The notes under the pieces were generated by a model, which searched no databases, had not been told where the DNA came from, and was given only the letters and a program-made list of their open reading frames with translations. Positions 32,117 through 40,149 of a stretch of DNA of 64,000 nt are shown piece after piece. The position numbers and the translations under genes are program-made. The DNA lies in the NCBI GenBank assembly GCA_017577405.1, contig PIUA01000019.1, forward strand, positions 62,001 to 126,000. The letters run 5' to 3'. Source of the DNA: Bacillota bacterium (lineage in GTDB: Bacteria > Bacillota > Limnochordia > Limnochordales > Limnochordaceae). The first letter of the stretch is position 1, and the number at the start of each line of letters is the position of its first letter.

Positions 32117-32344
32117 CTACCGGCCGCCGTCGGGCCCGGTCGGCCCCGCGCCTTCGGTGGCCCCTTGGAGGGCCTGCAGCTCCGCCTCCACTTGCCGGAT
32201 CAGCTGCAGGAGGCGGGCCTGGGGCCGCACGGCCGACGGTTCCTGTCCCAGCTCCCGGGCCAGCTGGCCGATCTCCATCATGGCGTTCTGCGCCCGCCGG
32301 AGCCGGGCCCGGGCCTCACCGGCTTTTCGGATCCTCTCGGTCAC
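32117..32344 (-). CDS. Hypothetical small coiled-coil protein (75 aa)
   Basis: Helical low-complexity ORF filling a gap between plus-strand genes. Confidence 0.45.
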   Translation of the reverse strand: MTERIRKAGEARARLRRAQNAMMEIGQLARELGQEPSAVRPQARLLQLIRQVEAELQALQGATEGAGPTGPDGGR

Positions 32345-32529
32345 GCTCGCTCCCTCCCCGCTCGCGCGGGGTTAGTCTGCCCAGGGGGACCCACCCCCGG
32401 GCAGGCCAGGGGTGCTGGCCCACCCGACGGCCTGGGGAAGGGGCGCGAAGGAGTCCTGGACCCCGTTCCGAACCTCTTGGTGGAAAGACCTGCCTGGGAA
32501 CCCGGCTGGACCGCGTCGCGAAGGAGGAG

Positions 32530-33177
32530 ATGCCCGTGTCCCGAACCGGCCTCAGACAGCTCGGCTGGCTGGTGGTCCTGGTGGCTTGGGTGCTCGTGGC
32601 CGCACCGGGGAGTGGTGCCCAGACCATCGCCTCCCGCCAGCCCGTCAGCCCCGAGGTGGCGGCTCAGGCCGCGGAAGAGGCGCTGAACTACGCCCGGGTC
32701 CAGTATCCCCTCAACGGGGAGAGCCAGCAGGGGATGCCCTTCCGGCTGGGCGGCCAGACCACCCTGGAGCAGTTTCTGGAGGCGGTCCAAAACGGTGCCG
32801 ATCCCCGCTCCATGGGCGTGGATGCCTCCGGGCTGGTGGTCAACGTCTACCGGTCCGTCATCCCAGGGCTCACCTTCCTGATGCAGGGCGGCCCCGCGGG
32901 GTTGGTGGAGGTGACGGATGCCAACAGCGCGGCCATCTTTTACTGGAACGTGAACGCGGTGGATCTGGAGGAGGCGGTCCCGGGGGATCTGCTCTTCTTC
33001 AAGGGGGCCAGCGGTGATCCGACGGGGGTGGCCATCATCACCCGCATCGGGCCGGACCGGGTGGACTTTGTGGTCGCCTCCGCCCGGCAGGGCCGGGTGG
33101 TGGAGACCTTCGCGCGGCCGGGCAGCGCCTACTGGCAGGGGAACATCCTGGGGTTGGGACGGCTCTTGGTGCCTTGA
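32530..33177 (+). CDS. Secreted NlpC/P60-like protein with substituted catalytic residues
   Basis: Signal peptide LGWLVVLVAWVLVAAPGSGAQ; fold motifs GVDASGLVVNVYR and PGDLLFFKGASGDPTGVAIITRIG; RBS aaggagg. Confidence 0.65.
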   Translation: MPVSRTGLRQLGWLVVLVAWVLVAAPGSGAQTIASRQPVSPEVAAQAAEEALNYARVQYPLNGESQQGMPFRLGGQTTLEQFLEAVQNGADPRSMGVDASGLVVNVYRSVIPGLTFLMQGGPAGLVEVTDANSAAIFYWNVNAVDLEEAVPGDLLFFKGASGDPTGVAIITRIGPDRVDFVVASARQGRVVETFARPGSAYWQGNILGLGRLLVP

Positions 33178-33188
33178 GGGGCCTTCCC

Positions 33189-33213
33189 GACGGCGGCCGG
33201 GCAGGCCGCCGTC
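33189..33213. terminator. GC-rich hairpin between convergent genes
   Basis: GACGGCGGCC-loop-GGCCGCCGTC just after stop codon of the 32530 CDS. Confidence 0.5.
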
Positions 33214-33237
33214 TCCCATGGAGGGCGGGGGCTCCCC

Positions 33238-33951
33238 TCAGCCTTGGCCCGCCGCGGCCTCCCGGGGCGACGGCCCCTGATGGCCGTCGGGCGCCTGGCT
33301 GGGCCCGTCCAGGTGGGCCAGGGCCTCCTCGATGGCTCGGGCCACCTGGTCGATGGGTTGATCCCCGTCGATGGGATGGAGCAAGCCCCGGGCGGCATAG
33401 TAGTCGACCAGAGGGAGGGTCTTCTCCCGGTAGGTGCGGAACCGTTCCCGCACCACCTCTTCCCGGTCGTCATCCCGCTGCTTGAGGGCACCGCCGCACC
33501 GGTCGCACAGGCCCGGCCGCTCGGGGGGGCGAGAGGTCAGGTGGTAGGTGGCGCCGCACCGGGAGCAGACGCGGCGCTCGGCCAGCCGCTTGACCAGCTG
33601 CTCCTCCTCCACCTTGAGCAGGATGACGCCATCGAGCTTCAACCCCATGCGGTCCAGAAGCCTGCCCAGCTCATCGGCCTGGGCCACCGTCCGCGGAAAC
33701 CCGTCGAGGATAAAGCCCCGCCGGCAGTCCGGGCGGCGGAGCCGGTCTTCAACGATGCGGATCATCAGGTTGTCGGGCACCAGGTTCCCCTCGTCGATGG
33801 TCCGCCGGACCACAGGCCCCAGGATCTCGCTCTGAGCCGCCTCGCGCAAGATCTGCCCCGTGGAAATGGCGGGCAGCTGACGTTTTTCGGCCAGGATCTC
33901 TGCTTGCGTGCCTTTACCGCCGCCTGGCGGTCCGAGGAAGACGAGTCGCAT
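33238..33951 (-). CDS. adk: Adenylate kinase (zinc LID type)
   Basis: MRLVFLGPPGGGKGTQAE; LID CSRCGATYHLTSRPPERPGLCDRCG; ILDGFPRTVAQADEL. Confidence 0.95.
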   Translation of the reverse strand: MRLVFLGPPGGGKGTQAEILAEKRQLPAISTGQILREAAQSEILGPVVRRTIDEGNLVPDNLMIRIVEDRLRRPDCRRGFILDGFPRTVAQADELGRLLDRMGLKLDGVILLKVEEEQLVKRLAERRVCSRCGATYHLTSRPPERPGLCDRCGGALKQRDDDREEVVRERFRTYREKTLPLVDYYAARGLLHPIDGDQPIDQVARAIEEALAHLDGPSQAPDGHQGPSPREAAAGQG

Positions 33952-34292
33952 GACGCACCTCACCCCAGGTGATCTTCCCACAGGCCCGTGGCCATCCTTC
34001 CATGCCGCGTGCCTGGACCCGACAGGGCCTCACGGGTTCAGTATGCAAAGAACACGGAAACCATGACTTCACGGACTTGCCCTACTCTTTCGTCTTCTTC
34101 ACCCTTGTCCCTCTGGCCCGTCAAGTTTTCCCTGGGGATACCCCCTGACCAGCCCGATGCCGCCGCCTCACCCTCGGGATGGACCGTCAGGGCGGAACCA
34201 CCTCCCACCATGCGCCACCTCCTCATGGAGGTTCCTCAGCAAGGTCCCGGCCTCCTTCCGCCAGGATCCATGGAAAGTGCTAGGCGTTCCAG

Positions 34293-34330
34293 CAAAAAAG
34301 AATCCCCGGGCCAGCCGGGCCGGCCCGGGG
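34293..34330 (-). terminator. Rho-independent terminator
   Basis: Minus strand CCCCGGGCC-loop-GGCCCGGGG followed by ATTCTTTTTTG, just past the 34359 stop. Confidence 0.85.
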
Positions 34331-34358
34331 CGACGGGAAGGCAGGCGCGGCCTGGGGA

Positions 34359-35054
34359 TCACCCCGGCTGGCCGTTGACCGCCCGGAGGACCGCCTGCAG
34401 CACCTGCTCCTCGGGGACAGCCCCCTCAATCGCCTCGGTCTCGTTGATGACCGTCTTGGGCACCCCGTAGACCCCGTACCGCCGGGCGAGCTCGGGAAAC
34501 TCCGTCGCCTCGACCATATCCGCCCGGACCTGGTCACTCTCCAAAGCGAACTGGTGGGCCAGGCGGACCGCCTGGGGACAGTAGGGACAGGTGGGGGTGA
34601 CGAAGACCTGGATGTGGACCGGTTGGGTCAGCTCCTGAAGGGCTGCCCGGGTCTCGTTGCTCAGGTGGGTCTTCCCCCGGGAGAGGTCGACCACATCCTC
34701 CATGAACGTACGAAACTCGTACCCCAACGGCGCGCCGAAGAACCAGACACCCCGGTCCCGCCCGTCCTCGCCTGTGAGGGCGATGGCCGGAAGCCGATCC
34801 TGGGAGACCTGCCACTGGTCGAAGAGGTGGTCGTCCTCACCCACGTAGGCGATGGTCACCTCGATCAGGTCCGAGAGCTGGCCCACCTCGGCCATCAACT
34901 CCAGGGTTTGCTCGGCCAGAGGATTCCGCCGCACGCCCGGGATCTCCAACCGGGTGGGCTTGCGGCCGAAGGCAAAGATCTTCACCGGCCGCTCCAGCCG
35001 CTCCTTGAAAAAGCTCTCCACGTACCGGCGCTCCCGCTCCTGCAGAATGGCCAC
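34359..35054 (-). CDS. Tandem thioredoxin-fold protein (glutaredoxin-like / protein disulfide oxidoreductase family)
   Basis: C-terminal HIQVFVTPTCPYCPQAVRLAHQFA...YGVYGVPKTVINETEAIEGAVPEEQVLQAVL; N-terminal half Trx-like without CxxC. Confidence 0.82.
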   Translation of the reverse strand: MAILQERERRYVESFFKERLERPVKIFAFGRKPTRLEIPGVRRNPLAEQTLELMAEVGQLSDLIEVTIAYVGEDDHLFDQWQVSQDRLPAIALTGEDGRDRGVWFFGAPLGYEFRTFMEDVVDLSRGKTHLSNETRAALQELTQPVHIQVFVTPTCPYCPQAVRLAHQFALESDQVRADMVEATEFPELARRYGVYGVPKTVINETEAIEGAVPEEQVLQAVLRAVNGQPG

Positions 35055-35068
35055 GCCACGCCCCTCCC

Positions 35069-35380
35069 TCAGCTGAACTTCATCAAGAGGTCCCGGGCCT
35101 GATCCATGGACGTCCGCGGATCCTGCCCCTGTTCCAGGCACTGCTCCAGGTTGTCGGCAATGAGGGCCATGGCCACCTTGGCCAGGGCGGCCCGCATGGC
35201 GGCCAGCTGCATCACCACTTCGTAGCAGGAACGCCCCTCTTGGAGCATCCGCTGGACGCCGCGGGCCTGCCCCTCAATGCGCCGCATGCGGGCGAGCAGC
35301 GGGGCGAGCCGCTCCGGATCGGGCTCGGGCGGCTCCACGTTCACCGCCGGCGGTGCCTTTTGGGAACGGGCCACGTCCAC
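35069..35380 (-). CDS. CsoR/RcnR-family repressor, CstR-like
   Basis: LLARMRRIEGQARGVQRMLQEGRSCYEVVMQLAAMRAALAKVAMALIADNLEQCL. Confidence 0.88.
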   Translation of the reverse strand: MDVARSQKAPPAVNVEPPEPDPERLAPLLARMRRIEGQARGVQRMLQEGRSCYEVVMQLAAMRAALAKVAMALIADNLEQCLEQGQDPRTSMDQARDLLMKFS

Positions 35381-35512
35381 ACCTCCCTGCCCGCCGAGGC
35401 CTGCGGGCCAGCACCAGTCACCTCATACCCCACCCCGTACATCCTTGAGGATAGCCCGCCGCCCAGGTCGCGTCAACCGCCGGGCTCCAGTTTCAGCGTT
35501 CCGGACCAGCCT

Positions 35513-36142
35513 CTACCGTCCGGGCCCGTGGCCAATGAGGGCGAAGAACTCCTCCCGGATGGCCGGATCCTCCCGGAAGAGGCCCCGGGTGACCGAGGTG
35601 ACGATCCGGCTCCCGGGCTTGCGCACCCCCCGGGCGGTCATGCAGGTGTGCTCCGCCTCGATGACCACCCCCACCCCCTGGGGCTCCAGGCCGGTCATCA
35701 AGGTGTCGGCCACCTGGGCGGCCAGCCGCTCCTGCAGCTGGGGGCGCCGGGCCAGCTCCTCCACCACCCGGGCGATCTTGCTGATGCCCACCACCCGGCC
35801 CCGGGGCAGGTAGCCCACGTGGGCCACGCCGAAGAAGGGCATGAAGTGGTGCTCGCACATGGAGTGGAAGGGGATGGCCTTGACGATCACCAGCTCGTCG
35901 TGACCCTCTTCGAAGGTCACCTGGAGGTGGCGGGCCGGGTCTTGCCACAGGCCCGCGAAGAGCTCCTGGTACATTTCGGCGATGCGTCGGGGCGTTTCCC
36001 GCAGGCCCTCCCGATCGGGATCCTCCCCGATGGCCAGCAGCATCTCCCGCACCGCGGCCTGGATCCGGGCCAGGTCGACCCCCGACTGGACCAGACTGTT
36101 CCGTTCCGCGCCCTTCTGCATCGATGAAGCCTCCTTCGTCAT
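35513..36142 (-). CDS. folE: GTP cyclohydrolase I
   Basis: [61 protein letters not shown]. Confidence 0.96.
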   Translation of the reverse strand: MTKEASSMQKGAERNSLVQSGVDLARIQAAVREMLLAIGEDPDREGLRETPRRIAEMYQELFAGLWQDPARHLQVTFEEGHDELVIVKAIPFHSMCEHHFMPFFGVAHVGYLPRGRVVGISKIARVVEELARRPQLQERLAAQVADTLMTGLEPQGVGVVIEAEHTCMTARGVRKPGSRIVTSVTRGLFREDPAIREEFFALIGHGPGR

Positions 36143-36152
36143 TCCCAGCCCG

Positions 36153-37412
36153 TCAGGGGGCTCCCGTCCCCACCGCCTCCCGGATGGCCCAGAGGGTGGC
36201 CCGCACCCGGACCATCTGGGCGACGTCGTGGATCCGGAAGAGCTGGATCCCTTGGAGCATGGCGTAGGCCACCGCCGCTTCCGTCGCCTCGAGGAGCGCC
36301 TCGGGAGGCAGGCCCAGGAGATCCCGCAGGTAGTCCTTCCGGGAGGTGGCCAGGTAGACGGGCCGCCCCAGGGCAAGGAAGTCGGGGAGGGCACGCATGA
36401 TGGCCAGGTCCCGGCGCGGGTGCTTGCCAAAGTTGAGGCCCGGATCGATGAGGAGCTGCTCCCGAGGCACGCCGGCCGCCTCCGCCTGTCGCAGCCGCTC
36501 CCCCAGGATCCAGCGGACCGCATCGACGGTGGACGGGTACCCCGGATCGGTGTACTCGCTCTTAGGCCGCTGGGAAAGATGCATGAGGACCAGGGCCGCC
36601 CCCGTCTCCCGGGCGACGGTGAACATCTCCGGATCGGCGCCGCCGGAAATGTCGTTGATCAGAGTGGCCCCGGCTTCCACCGCGGCCCGGGCGACCTGGG
36701 GCTTGTAGGTGTCCACGGCCACGGGCAGCTCCAAGCGCCGCCGGAGGGCCTCCACCACCGGCGCCACCCGCTCTGCCTCAACCTCGGGCGGGAGCGGGAT
36801 GCCGCCCCGGGCCGACTCACCGCCGACCTCGATCCAGTCGCCGCCCTCTCGGGCGATCTCTTCGCCCCGGCGCAGGGCGGCGTCCATGCCGAAGTGGCGA
36901 GCTTTGGCGTAGAAGGAGTCGCGGGTGACGTTGAGGATGCCCAGGAGATACGGCGGGCGGTCTAAAGGGTAGGTCTGCGCTCCCGCCCGGAAGGCCGGGG
37001 GCAGGCCCCGGCCTGCCTCCACGCCCCGCCGGAGCGCGTCCGCCGCGGGCCGATCCTGGGCGGTCCACGCACCGGCCAGCTGGGTCAGCTGGCCCTCCGG
37101 CCCGCCGAGGATCAGCCCTTGGCCCCAGGCGGCATCGGAACTCCAGGCGGCCGGAGGCTCCCGCCGCCAGCGGGCCGGCCCCGGGGGGAGGTGGGCCAGT
37201 TCCGCCCCCCAGTCCCACCAGACCTCCAGACCTGCCTCCCGGGCGGTGCCCGCCAGGGCGGCCAGCCGCTCCCGGGAGGCCGCGGCCACCTTCACCGTCC
37301 ACCCACCGGTCTGGGGACCGAAGGTCCGGGAGCTTTGCCCACCGGGCCCGGTGAGGCGCCACGCCTGAATCCCGTCGCCCATGGGTACCCACACTGCCTG
37401 AGGCGTTGCCAT
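36153..37412 (-). CDS. folP: Dihydropteroate synthase with N-terminal extension
   Basis: [59 protein letters not shown]. Confidence 0.92.
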   Translation of the reverse strand: MATPQAVWVPMGDGIQAWRLTGPGGQSSRTFGPQTGGWTVKVAAASRERLAALAGTAREAGLEVWWDWGAELAHLPPGPARWRREPPAAWSSDAAWGQGLILGGPEGQLTQLAGAWTAQDRPAADALRRGVEAGRGLPPAFRAGAQTYPLDRPPYLLGILNVTRDSFYAKARHFGMDAALRRGEEIAREGGDWIEVGGESARGGIPLPPEVEAERVAPVVEALRRRLELPVAVDTYKPQVARAAVEAGATLINDISGGADPEMFTVARETGAALVLMHLSQRPKSEYTDPGYPSTVDAVRWILGERLRQAEAAGVPREQLLIDPGLNFGKHPRRDLAIMRALPDFLALGRPVYLATSRKDYLRDLLGLPPEALLEATEAAVAYAMLQGIQLFRIHDVAQMVRVRATLWAIREAVGTGAP

Positions 37413-37533
37413 CGGACCGCTCCTCCCGCTTCCGCCCGCGCCACAGCAGCCCGAGCCGCTCTCGCGAATCCGCCTCATTATAACACGGCCCAGGCCGCTG
37501 GTCTGGCAAGCCCCTCGGGGCGGGGGAACGCCT

Positions 37534-38640
37534 TCAGCTGGCGGCGGGGGGCTCCCACCCGCAGAGGGGATCCTCCGCCAGGTAGTCGCCCGTCACCGCA
37601 TAGGCGCGGGAGCGGGAGCCGCCGCAGTGGTCCTTGTAGGGGCAGCGGCCGCAGCGCCCTTTGAGCTGGGCCGGGTCCCGCAGGGCTTGGAGGATGGGGC
37701 TCTCCCAGTAGATCTTCTCGAGGGGGTCCTGCCGCACGTGGCCCACTTCCAGAGGAAGGAAGCCGCTGGGGTAGACCTGCCCCCGGTGGGAGATGAAGAT
37801 GTTCCCCTTGCCCGCATTGACGCCGGGCCGGAGGGTCTCAGGATCCTGGCCCCGGCGCTGGGCCAGGACCCGGCGGAATTGGGGCCCTTCGGTGGTCTTC
37901 ACCCGGAAGGGGGCCTTCTCCGCGAGCTGGGCCAGCCAGTGGAGGAAGGCCTCGTACTCCTGGGGGCCGAGGGGCTCCAGCTCCCGCCCCCGGCCCGTCG
38001 GCACCAGGATGAAAAGATCCCACTGGACCGCGTCCAGGATCTGCACCAGCTCCGCCAACCGGTCCAGGTGGGGCCGCGTGGTGCGGCAGACAGTGGTGTT
38101 GATCTGGAAGGGGACGCCCGCCTCCCGGGCGGCTTCAATGGCCTTCAGGGTCCGGCGGAAGGTGCCCCGGACCCGGCGGAAGCCGTCGTGGATCACCTCG
38201 TCGGGTCCATCGAGGCTGAAGGAGAGGGAGTCCACCCCCGCCTCCCGGAAGCGGCGCATCGCTTCGGGGGTGGCCCGGGCGGTGCCGGCGGGCGCGGCCG
38301 AGACCCGCAAGCCCCGGCTCTTGGCGTAGGCGATCAGGTCGAAGAGGTCGTCCCGCATCAGGGGGTCGCCGCCCGTTAGGATTAAGAGGGCCGGGTTTAG
38401 GCGGGCCACCGAGTCGATGAGGGCGAAGCCCTCCTCGGTGGTCAGCTCTTCCGGGTGACGGAGCGGCTCGGCCGAGGCCCGGCAGTGGACGCAGGCCAGC
38501 GCGCAGGCGTTGGTCACTTCCCAAATAACGATCACCGGCCGGGTGGCCAGATCCCACCCCTGGCCGTGGGGGTGCCGGGCCGGCTGGCCCGCGCCCCCGG
38601 GCGGGATCGAGGGAGCGGATCGCAGCGGATGGGCGGACAT
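37534..38640 (-). CDS. Radical SAM/SPASM domain protein
   Basis: EVTNACALACVHCRASAEP (CxxxCxxC), LTGGDPLMRDDLF, SPASM-like GRCGRCPYKDHCGG. Confidence 0.9.
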   Translation of the reverse strand: MSAHPLRSAPSIPPGGAGQPARHPHGQGWDLATRPVIVIWEVTNACALACVHCRASAEPLRHPEELTTEEGFALIDSVARLNPALLILTGGDPLMRDDLFDLIAYAKSRGLRVSAAPAGTARATPEAMRRFREAGVDSLSFSLDGPDEVIHDGFRRVRGTFRRTLKAIEAAREAGVPFQINTTVCRTTRPHLDRLAELVQILDAVQWDLFILVPTGRGRELEPLGPQEYEAFLHWLAQLAEKAPFRVKTTEGPQFRRVLAQRRGQDPETLRPGVNAGKGNIFISHRGQVYPSGFLPLEVGHVRQDPLEKIYWESPILQALRDPAQLKGRCGRCPYKDHCGGSRSRAYAVTGDYLAEDPLCGWEPPAAS

Positions 38641-38724
38641 GAGACGGTTCCCCCCTTACTCCCGAGTCTAGCCTTCGGGGGCCCACCTCACAAGGTGCCT
38701 CTCCCCCGGGACGGATGTCCCGGA

Positions 38725-39441
38725 TCAGGACCCGGCGTCAGACGGCTCGTCCCGAGGGTCCTCCTCCACCTGGAAGAGAAGCTCCGCGGGGCCGAAGAGG
38801 GTGATCTCCCCCGTCTCCAGCACAACGGTCACCCGCTCGGCCGACTCCACGGCCCCGGTGCTCCACTCGCCCGACACCCGGCCCGCAAGTTCCGCCTGGC
38901 CCAGGCGGTCCCAGAACCGGGCCTGATCGGCGGCGAACCACCGGTCCTCCTCCTCCAGCCGGACGGCCCCTTCGGCCCAGGCCTCGCCCTGGAGGGCCTG
39001 GTAGGTGAGCCGGGCGGCGGTCAGGCGGCTGACCCGTCCATCCTCCCCGGCCCGCTCCAGGCGGACGCGACCCTCGAGATGGTACCGCTCCGGGCCCAGA
39101 TCGGCCTCGAGCCGGTCGGCCTCGACGGTGAGGCCCGGCTCCTCCAGGCGGACCTGGCCGGCCAGGATCAGGCGGTTCGCCTCGGGATCGTACTCGGCCC
39201 GCCGGGCCTGCAAGGTCCGCTGGCCGTACTCAGCCACCACCTGCCCTGTGGGGGGGGCCAGCACGTACCGGCCCGTCCCCGCCTCCACATAGCCGGTGGT
39301 CGCCTGCCGGTCGGCCTCCACCACCCGAAGGCGGAGCGCCTCCGCGTGCCCCGCGGGCGCCAGGACCCCGGCCGCGAGGACCGCCACCAGCAGCCATCCC
39401 GTCATCCGCACCCCGCGGGCGGTCATGACCCGTCCGTCCAT
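38725..39441 (-). CDS. LptA/OstA-like periplasmic protein
   Basis: Signal peptide plus repeating OstA beta strands (ARRAEYDPEANRLILAGQVRLEEPGLTVEADRLEADLGPERYHLEGRVRLER). Confidence 0.72.
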   Translation of the reverse strand: MDGRVMTARGVRMTGWLLVAVLAAGVLAPAGHAEALRLRVVEADRQATTGYVEAGTGRYVLAPPTGQVVAEYGQRTLQARRAEYDPEANRLILAGQVRLEEPGLTVEADRLEADLGPERYHLEGRVRLERAGEDGRVSRLTAARLTYQALQGEAWAEGAVRLEEEDRWFAADQARFWDRLGQAELAGRVSGEWSTGAVESAERVTVVLETGEITLFGPAELLFQVEEDPRDEPSDAGS

Positions 39442-39489
39442 GATTCTCCTGCCTCCTTTCGGCCCCCGCCCCACGCGGCTTGGCACCGG

Positions 39490-40149
39490 TCAACGGTCGG
39501 GCAGGGTGGGGAGCACCCAGTCGATGGGGCCCACCAGCTCCAGTCGCTCCTCCCCGTCGAACCAGCGGGCCCCATCGGCCGTCAGACGCTGGCCGTCGGG
39601 CCGCACCACCTCCACCCCCCCTGCCAGGTGGAGGATGCCCGTGGCCGCGTCGGCCGTCAGCCGCCCCGCGGTGAGCCGGTCGCCCGCCAGGGTGGCCCGC
39701 ACTTGGCTGGCCGCCTCCAGCCGGCCCGCCTCCCCGTGCCAGACCACCGCCTCCGTCTCCAGGCGGCCCCCTGATGTCAGCTCCATCTCCACCTGCCCCT
39801 CCAGCTCCAGGCCGTTGGTGGCCGGGATCCACCGGCCCCGGGCCGCCCGCAGGGTGAGCCACGGGTCCTCATCCCGGTAGAAGAGGCCCCGTTCGACCCC
39901 TTCCAGCGCGACGGCCCCCTCCCCCTCGGCCAGGGCGCCCACCTCCAGGGTCCATTGGAGCTCGCCCTCGAGGAAGCCGTCGACGGTCACCCCTTCCAGA
40001 CGGGGCGGGGCGGGCCCTTCGTCGGGCGGCGGCGGTGGCCCGGGCCGGCCCCCGCCGCCCAGCCACGCCGCCAGCGCCACCCCCAGGCCCAAAACCAGCA
40101 GGATGGGGAGCCATGGAAGGGGTCGGCCGCGGGCTGGTCCCAGGGCCAT
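39490..40149 (-). CDS. LptC-like single-TM protein
   Basis: N-terminal TM LPILLVLGLGVALAAWLGG; LptC-like VDGFLEGELQWTLEVGAL...GLFYRDEDPWLTLRAARGRWIPATNGLELEGQVEMELTSGG; ATGA overlap with upstream gene. Confidence 0.68.
   Translation of the reverse strand: MALGPARGRPLPWLPILLVLGLGVALAAWLGGGGRPGPPPPPDEGPAPPRLEGVTVDGFLEGELQWTLEVGALAEGEGAVALEGVERGLFYRDEDPWLTLRAARGRWIPATNGLELEGQVEMELTSGGRLETEAVVWHGEAGRLEAASQVRATLAGDRLTAGRLTADAATGILHLAGGVEVVRPDGQRLTADGARWFDGEERLELVGPIDWVLPTLPDR

Noticed and set aside
34038-34226. 62-aa minus-strand ORF in the adk upstream gap
   Set aside because: No RBS, no recognisable domain, composition unlike neighbouring proteins.
37478-37520. Full sigma-A promoter for folP on the minus strand
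   Set aside because: A TATAAT is present (minus strand, near 37478-37486), but the nearest TTGCCA is 21 nt away, too far for a standard promoter; at most a -10 element.
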